From assembly GCF_004363305.1 (NCBI RefSeq), contig NZ_SNZA01000001.1, positions 1 through 64,000 of the forward strand: DNA of 64,000 nucleotides, in the 5' to 3' direction. This DNA is from Marinomonas communis (GTDB lineage Bacteria; Pseudomonadota; Gammaproteobacteria; Pseudomonadales; Marinomonadaceae). Made by a program: the position numbers and the translations under genes. The notes under the pieces are model-generated. The model was not told the DNA's origin, ran no database searches, and saw only the letters and a list, made by a program, of their open reading frames with translations. Shown here piece after piece: positions 37,065 through 46,293 of this stretch (position 1 is the first letter of the stretch; every line of letters begins with the position of its first letter).

Positions 37065-38582
37065 ATGAGCATTATCAAAGAAGATGACCTGATTAGCAGT
37101 GTGGCAGATGCCCTTCAGTTTATCTCTTATTACCACCCTCTAGACTTTGTAAAAGCCGTTCACGAAGCTTACGAGCGTGAAGAAAGCCAAGCCGCTAAAG
37201 ATTCCATGGCCCAGATCCTTATCAACTCACGTATGTGTGCAGAAGGTAAGCGCCCAATCTGTCAAGATACGGGTATCGTAACGGTATTTGTTAAAGTGGG
37301 TATGAATGTTCAGTGGGAAAGCTCTATGAGCGTAACTGACATGATTAATGAAGGTGTACGTCGTGCTTACCTTCACCCAGATAACGTTTTGCGTGCGTCA
37401 ATTCTTGATGATCCTGCTGGTGCTCGTAAAAACACCAAAGACAACACTCCTGCGGTGATTCATATGGAGGTTGTTCCAGGTGACACTGTTGAAGTGCATG
37501 TTGCAGCTAAGGGTGGCGGTTCTGAGAACAAGTCTAAGCTTGCAATGCTAAATCCATCTGATTCTATTGTTGAATGGGTTAAGAAAACGGTTCCAACAAT
37601 GGGGGCGGGCTGGTGTCCACCAGGTATGTTGGGTATAGGTATCGGTGGTACTGCAGAGAAAGCCATGGTGATGGCGAAAGAATCTCTAATGGAGCCAATC
37701 GATATCCATGAACTGAAAGCTCGTGGTCCACAAAACCGTGTTGAAGAGCTTCGTTTAGAAATTTTTGAAGCGGTAAATAACTTAGGTATCGGTGCGCAAG
37801 GCCTTGGTGGTCTGACAACGGTTCTTGATGTAAAAATCATGGACTACCCAACGCACGCAGCCTCTTTGCCTGTTGCAATGATTCCTAACTGTGCGGCAAC
37901 TCGTCACGCGCACTTCGTTCTAGATGGCTCCGGCCCAGCTGATCTTGTACCGCCATCATTGGATGATTGGCCAGATATCACTTGGGAAGTAGGTGAAAAC
38001 GTACGTCGTGTAAACCTGAACGAAGTGACGCCAGAAATGGTGAAAGAGTGGAAGCCAGGCGAAACGGTTCTTCTTAACGGCAAAATGCTGACTGGCCGTG
38101 ATGCGGCGCACAAGAAGATGGTTGAGATGATGGCGAATGGTGAAGAGCTACCAGTCGATCTTCAAGGTCGTTTCATCTACTACGTCGGCCCAGTTGATCC
38201 TGTGAAAGACGAGGCAGTTGGCCCTGCAGGTCCGACTACGTCGACTCGTATGGATAAGTTCACACACACTATGCTTGAAAAGACAGGTCTGCTTGGCATG
38301 ATCGGTAAAGCTGAGCGTGGACCTGTTGCGATTGAAGCGATCAAAGAGTTCGGTGCTGTTTACTTGATGGCTGTTGGTGGTGCTGCATATCTAGTATCTA
38401 AAGCGATCAAGAAGGCAGAAGTTGTTGCATTCCCTGAATTGGGTATGGAAGCGATCTACGAGTTTGATGTTGTAGATATGCCGGTAACCGTTGCTGTTGA
38501 TGCGGCTGGCACGTCAGTTCACTTGACTGGTCCAGCTGAATGGAAAGCAAAAATTGAAGCGCAAGTTGTTGAAGTGAAATAA
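37065..38582 (+). CDS. fumA: Fumarate hydratase, class I ([4Fe-4S])
   Basis: Interconverts fumarate and malate in the TCA cycle using an oxygen-sensitive iron-sulfur cluster. Likely cluster cysteines are C66 (RPICQDTG), C184 (GAGWCPPGMLGIGIGG) and C276 (IPNCAATRHAHF). GKMLTGRDAAHKKM and GPTTSTRMDKFT mark the C-terminal beta domain. The 505-residue single-chain form is typical. It follows AGGAGA and is bracketed by terminators, so it is monocistronic. Confidence 0.95.
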   Translation: MSIIKEDDLISSVADALQFISYYHPLDFVKAVHEAYEREESQAAKDSMAQILINSRMCAEGKRPICQDTGIVTVFVKVGMNVQWESSMSVTDMINEGVRRAYLHPDNVLRASILDDPAGARKNTKDNTPAVIHMEVVPGDTVEVHVAAKGGGSENKSKLAMLNPSDSIVEWVKKTVPTMGAGWCPPGMLGIGIGGTAEKAMVMAKESLMEPIDIHELKARGPQNRVEELRLEIFEAVNNLGIGAQGLGGLTTVLDVKIMDYPTHAASLPVAMIPNCAATRHAHFVLDGSGPADLVPPSLDDWPDITWEVGENVRRVNLNEVTPEMVKEWKPGETVLLNGKMLTGRDAAHKKMVEMMANGEELPVDLQGRFIYYVGPVDPVKDEAVGPAGPTTSTRMDKFTHTMLEKTGLLGMIGKAERGPVAIEAIKEFGAVYLMAVGGAAYLVSKAIKKAEVVAFPELGMEAIYEFDVVDMPVTVAVDAAGTSVHLTGPAEWKAKIEAQVVEVK

Positions 38583-38600
38583 CTTTCTGCTTCTCTAGTA

Positions 38601-38642
38601 AAAAAGCGCCCCATGAATTGGTTTTCATGGGGCGCTTTTTTT
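38601..38642 (+). terminator. Strong intrinsic terminator after fumarase
   Basis: A 17-bp perfect stem (38601-38617 with 38624-38640) around a 6-base loop, with an A-run before and a T-run after; it can also work on the minus strand. Confidence 0.92.
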
Positions 38643-38761
38643 ATGTCAATGTGTCAGCCCCATAGCAAAAACTGTCAGTTCTTTGAAAAGAGGGGTTTAA
38701 TTGTTCGCATACTACCATACTATGGAATAGTCAAACGACTTTACATTTATAAGGGTTGAAT

Positions 38762-39457
38762 ATGGTTAAGTTACTATTAGCGGACGATGATGCACGTTTG
38801 TCGGATCTAGTGAAGGAATACTTTGATGGTGAAGGGTACGAAGTGACACATGCGTGGAATGGTCAAGAAGCCCTAGATTACATGGAGCAAGATCGTCCTG
38901 ACATTGTTATTCTGGATGTCATGATGCCAGTGCTTGATGGTTTTGAAACATTGAAGCAGATCCGAAATAAGAGTTCCATCCCAGTCATTATGCTGACAGC
39001 TAAGGGTGATGATATCGACCGAATTCTTGGTCTTGAGATGGGGGCTGATGATTATCTATCTAAGCCATTTAATCCACGCGAATTGTTGGCGCGTATCAAG
39101 GCAATCTTGCGTCGAGCTTCGCAAGAAAAAGAAGACGACCCGATGTCAGACTTGGCATTGTCCGATGTGTTGCTAAGACGCCGTGATCGCACGGTGTACC
39201 TGCATGATGAACTTATTGAGTTGACTACATCTGAGTATGCGTTATTGGAATGTATGATGCTGGTGCCAGGGCAAGTTATGACAAAGCAAGAATTGTCAGA
39301 AAAGGCGTTGGGTCGAAAGCTCACTATGTATGATCGTAGTCTAGATATGCACATTAGTAACCTGCGCAAAAAAGTTGGTAACTTTGAGAACGAAGAACCT
39401 CGTATCAAAACCGTGCGTGGCGTTGGATATATATTTGTAGATGGAGCTGAGTGCTAG
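38762..39457 (+). CDS. OmpR-family response regulator (CpxR-like)
   Basis: A 231-residue DNA-binding response regulator. The receiver has the acidic triad ADDD near 7-10, the phosphoacceptor D52 (VILDVMMPVLDG) and the lysine in YLSKPFNPREL. The C-terminal winged helix has LTTSEYALLECMMLVPGQVMT and DMHISNLRKKVG, ending in the KTVRGVGYIF segment. ATG 38762 is preceded by AAGGG; an in-frame TTG at 38756 is unlikely. It is 25 bases upstream of its kinase gene. CpxR is the closest style I recognise; the stimulus is unknown. Confidence 0.9.
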   Translation: MVKLLLADDDARLSDLVKEYFDGEGYEVTHAWNGQEALDYMEQDRPDIVILDVMMPVLDGFETLKQIRNKSSIPVIMLTAKGDDIDRILGLEMGADDYLSKPFNPRELLARIKAILRRASQEKEDDPMSDLALSDVLLRRRDRTVYLHDELIELTTSEYALLECMMLVPGQVMTKQELSEKALGRKLTMYDRSLDMHISNLRKKVGNFENEEPRIKTVRGVGYIFVDGAEC

Positions 39458-39482
39458 CATTTTCTGTTAGCTGTCACATGGT

Positions 39483-40805
39483 ATGAAAAATACATTTTTG
39501 CGTGTTTTCTTAGTTGTTCTCTTTTCCAATATGGTCGTTGTGGCGATTGGCTTAGGGGTGGTTGATTTTGTGCAAGACAAAGACCAAGTCTCTGCCGATG
39601 TGCTTGGCGATGTTGGGGTAGACTTAGTATCTATCTATGAGAAAAGCGGTACAAGTGAGTTACAAGCGCAAGCACGTATTTATGAGCAGCAGCTACAGGG
39701 TAGTATTTATATCTATCAGGAAAACGGGCGCCCATTGCTGCGCCCTTTACCAAGGAACTTTCGAGAGCAGTCAGCTTTAGATTCGGAAGCGGATTCGGAG
39801 GCATCTCAAGCGGCGGCGGACGCACGTCGCAGTCAGTTTATTCAGGTGATTGGTGCCAGTAATACGCAATATTTGCTTGTCTTTAGACCGCAAGATAATA
39901 GTGATGAAGTGAGTCCATGGGTGATTTCATTGCTTTCTCTGTTGGGGCTTCTGGTATCTAGTGCGATTTTGGCATATTGGCTAATGGGGCCACTTCTGAA
40001 ACTACAGAAAATCACTCGCTCATTTGGCCAAGGTGATATGACTGCAAGGGTGGATTCTCGTTTGGTTAAGCGTAATGACGCGATTGGTAATCTTGCGCGT
40101 GAGTTCAATGAGATGGCGGGGCGTATCGAAACGCTTTTAAGTTCGAAAGAGCGGCTTTTGCGAGATGTGTCACATGAGCTAAGAACTCCACTGGCGCGAA
40201 TTGAGGTTGCGTTAACCATTGCTGAAGATAAGCAAGGACAAGAGGCACAGCAAAACTATTTAGATCGTATCAGAAACGAGCTTCATGAGTTAGATGAGTT
40301 GATTGGTCAGGTGTTGACTTTGTCGCGCCTTGAAGCTGCATCTATGCAAAAAGAGCAGATGGATTTGCAGTCATGGTTGTCAGACATTGTTGAAGATGTG
40401 CAGTTCGAATCTCAGCTAAAAGGCATCACGATTACTAAAACGGGTAGTTCTCCTAAAGCATTGCATGGTGACCCGGTGCAATTACGACATTCGGTAGAAA
40501 ATGTACTGCGTAATGCATGTTTTTATTCCGGTGAAGGCAGTACCGTTCAAGTGGAAGTGTCTGAAGTGGATCGTAGGGCGATTATTTCAATAAAAGATAA
40601 TGGTCCTGGGGTGGCTGACGAGATGCTCGAAAAGATCTTTCATGCGTTTTTCCGCTCCTCCTCAGCTCGTGAATCAAACAGTGGCGGTTTTGGTGTTGGG
40701 TTAACCATTGCGAAGCGTATCATTCAGGCCCATAACGGTGAGATACAGGCTTTTAACCGCCCAGAAGGCGGTTTAGAAGTGAAGTTTTGCTTGCCGATCT
40801 CATAA
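39483..40805 (+). CDS. Sensor histidine kinase (CpxA-like)
   Basis: A 440-residue inner-membrane kinase. It has a first membrane helix at about 5-28, a periplasmic sensor of about 110 residues and a second helix (VISLLSLLGLLVSSAILAYWLM). A HAMP linker, a HisKA domain with H231 in RDVSHELRTPLAR and a HATPase with NVLRNACFYSG, DNGPGV and GGFGVGLTIAKRI complete it. It pairs with the regulator just upstream. The periplasmic domain includes a run RPLPRNFREQ and resembles CpxA-type envelope sensors, but this is tentative. Confidence 0.9.
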   Translation: MKNTFLRVFLVVLFSNMVVVAIGLGVVDFVQDKDQVSADVLGDVGVDLVSIYEKSGTSELQAQARIYEQQLQGSIYIYQENGRPLLRPLPRNFREQSALDSEADSEASQAAADARRSQFIQVIGASNTQYLLVFRPQDNSDEVSPWVISLLSLLGLLVSSAILAYWLMGPLLKLQKITRSFGQGDMTARVDSRLVKRNDAIGNLAREFNEMAGRIETLLSSKERLLRDVSHELRTPLARIEVALTIAEDKQGQEAQQNYLDRIRNELHELDELIGQVLTLSRLEAASMQKEQMDLQSWLSDIVEDVQFESQLKGITITKTGSSPKALHGDPVQLRHSVENVLRNACFYSGEGSTVQVEVSEVDRRAIISIKDNGPGVADEMLEKIFHAFFRSSSARESNSGGFGVGLTIAKRIIQAHNGEIQAFNRPEGGLEVKFCLPIS

Positions 40806-40830
40806 AAATACACCCATAGCGATATTTTTC

Positions 40831-40858
40831 TTGCATTTCATCTGTCGCCCTGTAGTAT
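40831..40858 (+). promoter_or_regulatory. Promoter of rnpB
   Basis: TTGCAT (40831-40836) and TAGTAT (40853-40858) are 16 bases apart and place the start at about 40866-40867, exactly where the mature RNA begins. The discriminator GCCCCACC is GC-rich, as in stringently controlled stable-RNA promoters. Confidence 0.75.
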
Positions 40859-40866
40859 GCCCCACC

Positions 40867-41216
40867 GCAAGTTGGCCAGACAGTCGCCGCTTTAACTCTG
40901 TTAAAGGGGAGGAAAGTCCGGGCTTCGCAGGGTGAAGTGCCAGGTAACGCCTGGGGGGCGAGAGCCTACGGAAAGTGCAGCAGAAAATATACCGCCTAAG
41001 CAGTTTACTGCCGGTAAGGTTGAAATGGTGCGGTAAGAGCGCACCGCGCGACTGGCAACAGTTCGTGGCATGGTAAACCCCACTTGAAGCAAGACCAAAT
41101 AGGAACTCATTGGTGTGACCCGCACTGAGTTCGGGTAGGTTGCTTGAGCTGTGCAGCGATGTACAGCCTAGATGAATGACTGTCCACGACAGAACCCGGC
41201 TTATCGGCCAACTTGC
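40867..41216 (+). ncRNA. rnpB: RNase P RNA (class A)
   Basis: The catalytic RNA of RNase P, which trims tRNA 5' leaders. Recognised by its conserved core: ACAGTCGCCGC near the 5' end, GAGGAAAGTCCGGGCT at 40909, GGTAAGAGCGCACCGCG at about 41032, and AGATGAATGACTGTCCACGA with AGAACCCGGCTTATCG near the 3' end. The ends pair as P1 (GCAAGTTGGCC with GGCCAACTTGC), which sets both boundaries. Length of about 350 nt is usual. It sits directly before the mraZ cluster, as in Pseudomonas. Confidence 0.97.
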
Positions 41217-41286
41217 TCCCTCTCTCCTCTACAAACTCCTTTCAATCTTAAAGATTTCGTAAGTTTTCCCTTAGAGGCACATAAAG

Positions 41287-41313
41287 AATTCGCATTTTGC
41301 GAATTTTTTTTTG
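41287..41313 (+). terminator. Terminator between rnpB and mraZ
   Basis: AATTCGCA (41287-41294) pairs with TGCGAATT (41298-41305) over a 3-base loop, followed by a T-run. It separates rnpB from the division cluster. Confidence 0.75.
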
Positions 41314-41350
41314 TATTTTTTTAACTAATACTAAAATTAGTGTTAAATTG

Positions 41351-41380
41351 TGGGGGAAAGTGTCGATAAGTGGGATATGG
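41351..41380 (+). promoter_or_regulatory. Likely MraZ operator upstream of mraZ
   Basis: Three 10-base units start at 41351 (TGGGGGAAAG), 41361 (TGTCGATAAG) and 41371 (TGGGATATGG), just before the mraZ ATG. MraZ is known to bind direct TGGG repeats with a 10-bp period upstream of its own gene. The middle unit is degenerate (TGTC). A weak promoter-like pair lies upstream (TTGTAT 41311, TAAAAT 41332, 15-base spacer). Confidence 0.6.
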
Positions 41381-41382
41381 GC

Positions 41383-41838
41383 ATGTTTAGAGGTATTCAT
41401 CAGGTGAGTGTGGACGCAAAGGGGCGATTGTCTCTTCCTGCGCGCTTACGTGATGAATTTCTTCAGTACGAGGATGCTGGTGTTGTTGTGACAATTGACC
41501 CTATGTCGCGATGTTTGTTGCTGTACCCGCTTTCAGAGTGGGAGCAGATACAAGAGAAGCTGGATCGCTTGCCTTCATTTCAGCCGCAGGCAAGACGTCT
41601 TCAAAGGTTGCTAGTTGGTCATGCAACCGATCTTGAGATAGACAGTGCAGGGCGTTTGCTTTTACCTGCACCTTTGAGGGAATTCGCCAAAATACAACGT
41701 AAATCCACGTTGCTTGGGCAAGGGAAAAAACTGGAAATCTGGGGCTTGGAAGAGTGGGAATCGCAGCGCGAAGAGTACCTGTCTGAAGTCTCCTTAGAAA
41801 ATTTAGAAATTGATACGTTAATGGATATCTCATTATGA
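41383..41838 (+). CDS. mraZ: Transcriptional regulator MraZ
   Basis: A ring-forming AbrB-like DNA-binding protein that represses the dcw cluster. The start at 41383 gives the family N-terminus [24 protein letters not shown]. The second copy of the fold is [20 protein letters not shown]. Length of 151 residues matches E. coli. An in-frame GTG further upstream would run through the operator and is rejected. The stop overlaps rsmH by four bases. Confidence 0.96.
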   Translation: MFRGIHQVSVDAKGRLSLPARLRDEFLQYEDAGVVVTIDPMSRCLLLYPLSEWEQIQEKLDRLPSFQPQARRLQRLLVGHATDLEIDSAGRLLLPAPLREFAKIQRKSTLLGQGKKLEIWGLEEWESQREEYLSEVSLENLEIDTLMDISL

Positions 41839-42773
41839 CAGATACAACACCTGAACATATTAGCGTCATGCTGAATGAATCGGTCGATATGCTAGTGACC
41901 GATGAAGCGGGAACATATGTGGATGGCACCTTCGGTCGTGGTGGTCATACCCGCTTGGTGTTGTCTCGTTTGACCACTGGCAAAATGCTTGGTTTCGATA
42001 AAGATCCAGTCGCTATTGGGCACGGAAAGGCGCTAGAGCAAGAGGATGATCGATTTACCATTGTTCAAGATAGCTTTGCCAACATGGCGGAGCACATCCC
42101 GCAAGTCTTTGGTGCTGACAAAGTCGATGGTGTGATGATGGATCTAGGAGTGTCATCACCACAATTAGACGATGCTTCACGCGGCTTTAGCTTTATGAAC
42201 GATGGCCCACTAGATATGCGTATGAACCCTGATGCAGGAATAAGTGCCGCTCAGTGGATTGCTGTCGCACCGGAGAAAGAAATAGCAGATGTCATGTATC
42301 AGTACGGTGAAGAGCGTTTCTCTCGTCGAATTGCACGTGCCATTGTCGAGTTTCGCTCGCACACCCCCATTACAACCACTAAACAACTAGCCAAGATCGT
42401 TGCAGAAGCTCATCCCGCTTGGGAAAAAGGCAAAAACCCTGCTACGCGAGCGTTTCAGGGAATTCGCATTCATATCAACAACGAGCTTGGTGATTTAGAA
42501 AAAGGGTTAGAGGCTGCTGCCAATGCGCTTAAGGTGGGCGGTCGCTTGGTGGTTATTAGTTTTCATTCCCTTGAAGATCGCATTGTGAAGCAATTCATGA
42601 AAAAGCAATGCAAAGGGCCGGACTTGCCGCGCCATTTGCCTATCCAGAATGCGCACATGAATATTCACTTTAAAACGGTTGGTAAAGCGATCAAGCCATC
42701 GAAAGGTGAAGTGAGTGACAACGTTCGCTCTCGCAGTGCAGTGCTTCGGATTATGGAGCGAATCAGTGAGTAA
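41835..42773 (+). CDS. rsmH: 16S rRNA m4C1402 methyltransferase RsmH
   Basis: N4-methylates C1402 in the ribosomal P site. The SAM-binding start is [19 protein letters not shown]. Further motifs are [43 protein letters not shown] and [15 protein letters not shown]. Length of 312 residues is normal. It overlaps both mraZ and ftsL. Confidence 0.97.
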   Translation: MTDTTPEHISVMLNESVDMLVTDEAGTYVDGTFGRGGHTRLVLSRLTTGKMLGFDKDPVAIGHGKALEQEDDRFTIVQDSFANMAEHIPQVFGADKVDGVMMDLGVSSPQLDDASRGFSFMNDGPLDMRMNPDAGISAAQWIAVAPEKEIADVMYQYGEERFSRRIARAIVEFRSHTPITTTKQLAKIVAEAHPAWEKGKNPATRAFQGIRIHINNELGDLEKGLEAAANALKVGGRLVVISFHSLEDRIVKQFMKKQCKGPDLPRHLPIQNAHMNIHFKTVGKAIKPSKGEVSDNVRSRSAVLRIMERISE

Positions 42774-43044
42774 TGATTTGGCTAAGCCGCTTAGTTTTTT
42801 ACTAAGTCTGGTATTGCTAGGCGTGCTCGCAATTGTGCTTGTTGTTCAAGTTTATGATTTCCGTAGGGACTTTGCATACCTACAGAAGCTAAAAAAAGAC
42901 GAAGTGAATTATGAGGTGGTTTGGGGGCAGTTGCTGCTAGAGCAAAGTGCGTTAACCCAACCTAGTCGATTAGAACAGGCTGCCGTAAGAGAGCTGGAAA
43001 TGCATGCTCCAAGCCCAGAAGAATTGGTCATTGTGAAACCATGA
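42766..43044 (+). CDS. ftsL: Cell division protein FtsL
   Basis: A small bitopic protein of the FtsQLB divisome subcomplex. It starts with GTG at 42766, inside the end of rsmH, giving [11 protein letters not shown]. One membrane helix ([19 protein letters not shown]) is followed by a periplasmic coiled-coil with [19 protein letters not shown]. The 92 residues are typical. It overlaps ftsI by four bases. Identification rests on topology and position, because sequence is poorly conserved. Confidence 0.9.
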   Translation: MSNDLAKPLSFLLSLVLLGVLAIVLVVQVYDFRRDFAYLQKLKKDEVNYEVVWGQLLLEQSALTQPSRLEQAAVRELEMHAPSPEELVIVKP

Positions 43045-44828
43045 ACGCAGACGATAAACAGTACTCACCCAGCAAGATACGCTTATACGTTGTCTATGCC
43101 ATCGCGTTTGCTTTGTTTTCTGTGGCGGCAGGGCGTCTCTTTTATCTAACAGTTTTGGATAAAGAGTTTCTGCAGAACCAGGGTGAAATGCGTGCGGTAA
43201 GGACGGAGTCGATTCCTGCTACCCGAGGCATGATTCTGGATCGTAACGGTGAGCCGTTAGCTGTTAGTACACCGACTTGGACGGTTATTGCTAACCCGCG
43301 TGATTTATGGGGCTTGGCGGAAGATCCTGAAAATTTATCTAAGCCTGCTTCTGAGCGTAAAACTCCGGAAAAAGAAATTGCCAGATTGGCAGAAGCTATG
43401 GGAGTGGGTTCTGCACTTCTGAAAGAGCGATTTGAGATCAACCGTAATAAAGGCTTTATGTATCTAAAACGTCAGGTACCTCCGCATGAGGCTGAGGCGA
43501 TCTTAGATGCGAAAGTGGTTGGTGTGACGAAGATTAAAGAGTACAAGCGCTTCTACCCAGCTGGGGAGGTGACTGCCCAAGTCGTAGGTTTTACCAATAT
43601 CGACGATAGAGGCCAAGAAGGGTTGGAGTTGGCCTACGATCAAGCGTTGCAGGGTACGCCTGGTAAAATCTCATACATGAAAGATTTGAAAGGCAATATT
43701 ATTCGTACTCTAGGGCAAGAGGTGCCTGAGCGTGCTGGTGAGAATATCGAGTTAAGTATCGATATGCGTCTGCAATACTTGGCTTATCGTGAGCTTAAAG
43801 CGGTTGTGACAGAGCAACGAGCCACGTCAGCCTCGGCGGTGATCCTAGATGTTCGAACCGGTGAAGTGCTTGCGATGGTGAACCAGCCATCATTCAACCC
43901 CAATGACCGCTCTGATTTGGAGCCTGAAGAACTTCGCAATCGTGCTGTGATTGACTTGTTTGAACCTGGCTCTACGATGAAGCCTTTTTCCATTACGGCG
44001 GCACTTCGTTCAGGTCAATATTCAACAGAATCCGTTATTGATACCAGTCCTGGATACATGAAGTTTGGGCGTTATACGATCCGTGACTTCCGTAATTACG
44101 GCAAAATTAATTTAGAAACCGTATTGGTTAAGTCGAGCAACGTTGGTACATCACATATTGCTCTATCTTTGCCTCAGGACACCATCTGGAATATGTTCTA
44201 CGAGCTAGGCATTGGTTCCCCTGTAGGGTTAGGGTTTCCTGGTGAGGCTACCGGAAAGCTACCTATGCATCCAAAATGGCATCCATCGGAAATTGCTACG
44301 TTGTCCTATGGTTATGGCTTATCCCTTTCTACTTTGCAGCTTGCACAGGCGTATATGACTTTAGCGAATCATGGCTATAAAGTCCCTGTTACGATCTTTA
44401 AACAGGATATTCCTCCACAAGGTGAGCAGATCGTGCCAGCGAATATAGCTCAAGATGTGGTGAAAATGCTGCAGGCTGTTGTAACTGAGGGTTCGGGTAA
44501 AAAAGCCCAGATCCCTGGCTACAATGTGGCGGGTAAAACCGGAACTGTACACAAAGTTGGTGTTGGCGGTTACGAATACGATCAGTATATTTCCCTGTTT
44601 GCTGGTATGGCGCCCGCAACTAACCCCCGTCTAGCAATGGTAGTGATGGTTAATGACCCTAAAGGCCGACAATACTATGGTGGTGAGGTTTCTGCTCCAG
44701 TATTTTCCCGTGTCATGGAAGGGGCGCTAACAACGCTAAATGTTCCGCCGGATCGTCCTGAAGGGCTTCGTGAAGTGCGCTTAGATGATACGGCAAAAAC
44801 ACCATATCGAATCGTACAAGGAAACTAA
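43041..44828 (+). CDS. ftsI: Septal peptidoglycan transpeptidase FtsI (PBP3)
   Basis: Crosslinks septal peptidoglycan with FtsW. It has an N-terminal anchor (LYVVYAIAFALFSVAAGRLFYL) and a class B dimerisation domain. The transpeptidase domain shows SxxK in FEPGSTMKPFSI, SxN in VKSSNVGTS and KTG in VAGKTGTVHKV. Length of 595 residues is close to E. coli. It lies between ftsL and murE in the standard order. Confidence 0.97.
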   Translation: MNADDKQYSPSKIRLYVVYAIAFALFSVAAGRLFYLTVLDKEFLQNQGEMRAVRTESIPATRGMILDRNGEPLAVSTPTWTVIANPRDLWGLAEDPENLSKPASERKTPEKEIARLAEAMGVGSALLKERFEINRNKGFMYLKRQVPPHEAEAILDAKVVGVTKIKEYKRFYPAGEVTAQVVGFTNIDDRGQEGLELAYDQALQGTPGKISYMKDLKGNIIRTLGQEVPERAGENIELSIDMRLQYLAYRELKAVVTEQRATSASAVILDVRTGEVLAMVNQPSFNPNDRSDLEPEELRNRAVIDLFEPGSTMKPFSITAALRSGQYSTESVIDTSPGYMKFGRYTIRDFRNYGKINLETVLVKSSNVGTSHIALSLPQDTIWNMFYELGIGSPVGLGFPGEATGKLPMHPKWHPSEIATLSYGYGLSLSTLQLAQAYMTLANHGYKVPVTIFKQDIPPQGEQIVPANIAQDVVKMLQAVVTEGSGKKAQIPGYNVAGKTGTVHKVGVGGYEYDQYISLFAGMAPATNPRLAMVVMVNDPKGRQYYGGEVSAPVFSRVMEGALTTLNVPPDRPEGLREVRLDDTAKTPYRIVQGN

Positions 44829-44829
44829 C

Positions 44830-46293
44830 ATGTTTACCCTTGAGCAGCTTTTAGAGTGGTTAAATCTCGAAAACTGTTGGAAAAATGAGCATATTGAGTA
44901 TCGGTCCTTAGAGACCGATTCTCGTTTAGTGGGGGGCGACTCAGTCTTTATCGCCTTGCCTGGGGTGGCCAGCAATGGTTGGGACTATCTAGATCAAGTC
45001 GCAGCGAAAGGTTGCTCTGTCGCCATATTACCCAAAGGCTTAAATCTTAAGCACGACGATCTTAAACTGATAGAAGTTGACGATATTGAGCTGCAATTGG
45101 CTCTACTTGTGAGAGAAGTCTACGGACCGCTGCCTAAGCATATTATTGCTGTGACTGGCACAAATGGTAAATCCAGTATTTGCTACTACATTGCGCAGCT
45201 TGCTCAAGCGGCAGGTTTCTCTAGTGCGATGATTGGCACTTTTGGTATTGGTCCAATCAATCAATTGCAAGAAGCCAAACAAACGACACCAGATCTCCTT
45301 ACTTTACACAAGCTTTTGTCTAGCTTTGCGGCGCAAGGTGTTGAATTGGTTGCTTTTGAAGCTTCATCTCATGCGCTTGATCAAAAGCGTTTGGCTGGTG
45401 TTCCTGTGTCAACGGCCGTTTTCTCAAACCTTACGCGTGATCACCTTGATTATCATGGCTCAATGGAGTCTTATGCTCTCGCAAAGCGACGCTTGTTTGA
45501 ATTTGACTCCTTAACCTACGCCATCGTTTGTGCTGATTCGGATTACGCCGATTTTATGCTAGAAACATGCCATGCTAAGGCGTGGCGTTATTCTGCTCAA
45601 AGTAAGACGAATGCTGACTTTTTTGTGGTGGATAAAGCCTTTCGTCAGGATGGTTTGGAGTTGAGCATTCGAGTACATGACAAACAGTATGCGGTGTCAT
45701 TACCGTTACTTGGTGATTTCAATGTGCAAAATGCCTTGGCCGCATTAGCAGCAGTGGAAAGTATTGCGGCGGATGTCGATAAGGTTGTGCCAGCCATGAT
45801 GCATTTAAAAGGTGCGCCAGGCCGGATGGAGCCTTGCAAACGTAGCGGTGCACCATTGGTGCTTGTGGATTATGCCCATACTTCGGATGCACTCGAGGTG
45901 GCGCTTAAAGCGGTGCATGAACATGTTGCCGGGAAGTTAGTGTGTGTATTTGGTTGCGGTGGTGATCGAGACAAAGGAAAGCGCTCGATGATGTTGCAGG
46001 TGTCTCAGCAGTTTGCCGATAAAGTTTACCTTACATCGGATAATCCTCGCTCAGAGTCTCCAACGGCCATTATTGATGAGGCGATGTGTGCTTTTGATGA
46101 ACAGCTTGCTGAAGTGGTGGTCGAGCCTGATCGCCAACGCGCTATTGAGTCAGCTATCGCATCCGCAAGTTCCGAAGACATTGTGCTGATCGCTGGCAAA
46201 GGTCATGAAACGTATCAAGAGATTAGGGGTGTCAGACAGCATTTTGACGACCGAGAGGAGGCGCTGAAAGCGCTTAGCAAGTATGTTAATTAA
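44830..46293 (+). CDS. murE: UDP-MurNAc-L-Ala-D-Glu:meso-DAP ligase MurE
   Basis: Adds the third residue to the peptidoglycan stem peptide. The ATP site is VTGTNGKSSICYY. The motif DNPR in LTSDNPRSESP marks meso-diaminopimelate specificity. ATG 44830 follows the ftsI stop by one base; an earlier in-frame start inside ftsI is less likely. Length of 487 residues is normal. The 3' end overlaps murF by 11 bases. Confidence 0.96.
   Translation: MFTLEQLLEWLNLENCWKNEHIEYRSLETDSRLVGGDSVFIALPGVASNGWDYLDQVAAKGCSVAILPKGLNLKHDDLKLIEVDDIELQLALLVREVYGPLPKHIIAVTGTNGKSSICYYIAQLAQAAGFSSAMIGTFGIGPINQLQEAKQTTPDLLTLHKLLSSFAAQGVELVAFEASSHALDQKRLAGVPVSTAVFSNLTRDHLDYHGSMESYALAKRRLFEFDSLTYAIVCADSDYADFMLETCHAKAWRYSAQSKTNADFFVVDKAFRQDGLELSIRVHDKQYAVSLPLLGDFNVQNALAALAAVESIAADVDKVVPAMMHLKGAPGRMEPCKRSGAPLVLVDYAHTSDALEVALKAVHEHVAGKLVCVFGCGGDRDKGKRSMMLQVSQQFADKVYLTSDNPRSESPTAIIDEAMCAFDEQLAEVVVEPDRQRAIESAIASASSEDIVLIAGKGHETYQEIRGVRQHFDDREEALKALSKYVN

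Noticed and set aside
40901-41125. Minus-strand open frame within 40901-41125
   Set aside because: It lies entirely inside the RNase P RNA gene.
41350-41382. Longer MraZ beginning at an upstream GTG
   Set aside because: It would translate the operator repeats, and the family N-terminus MFRG starts at 41383.
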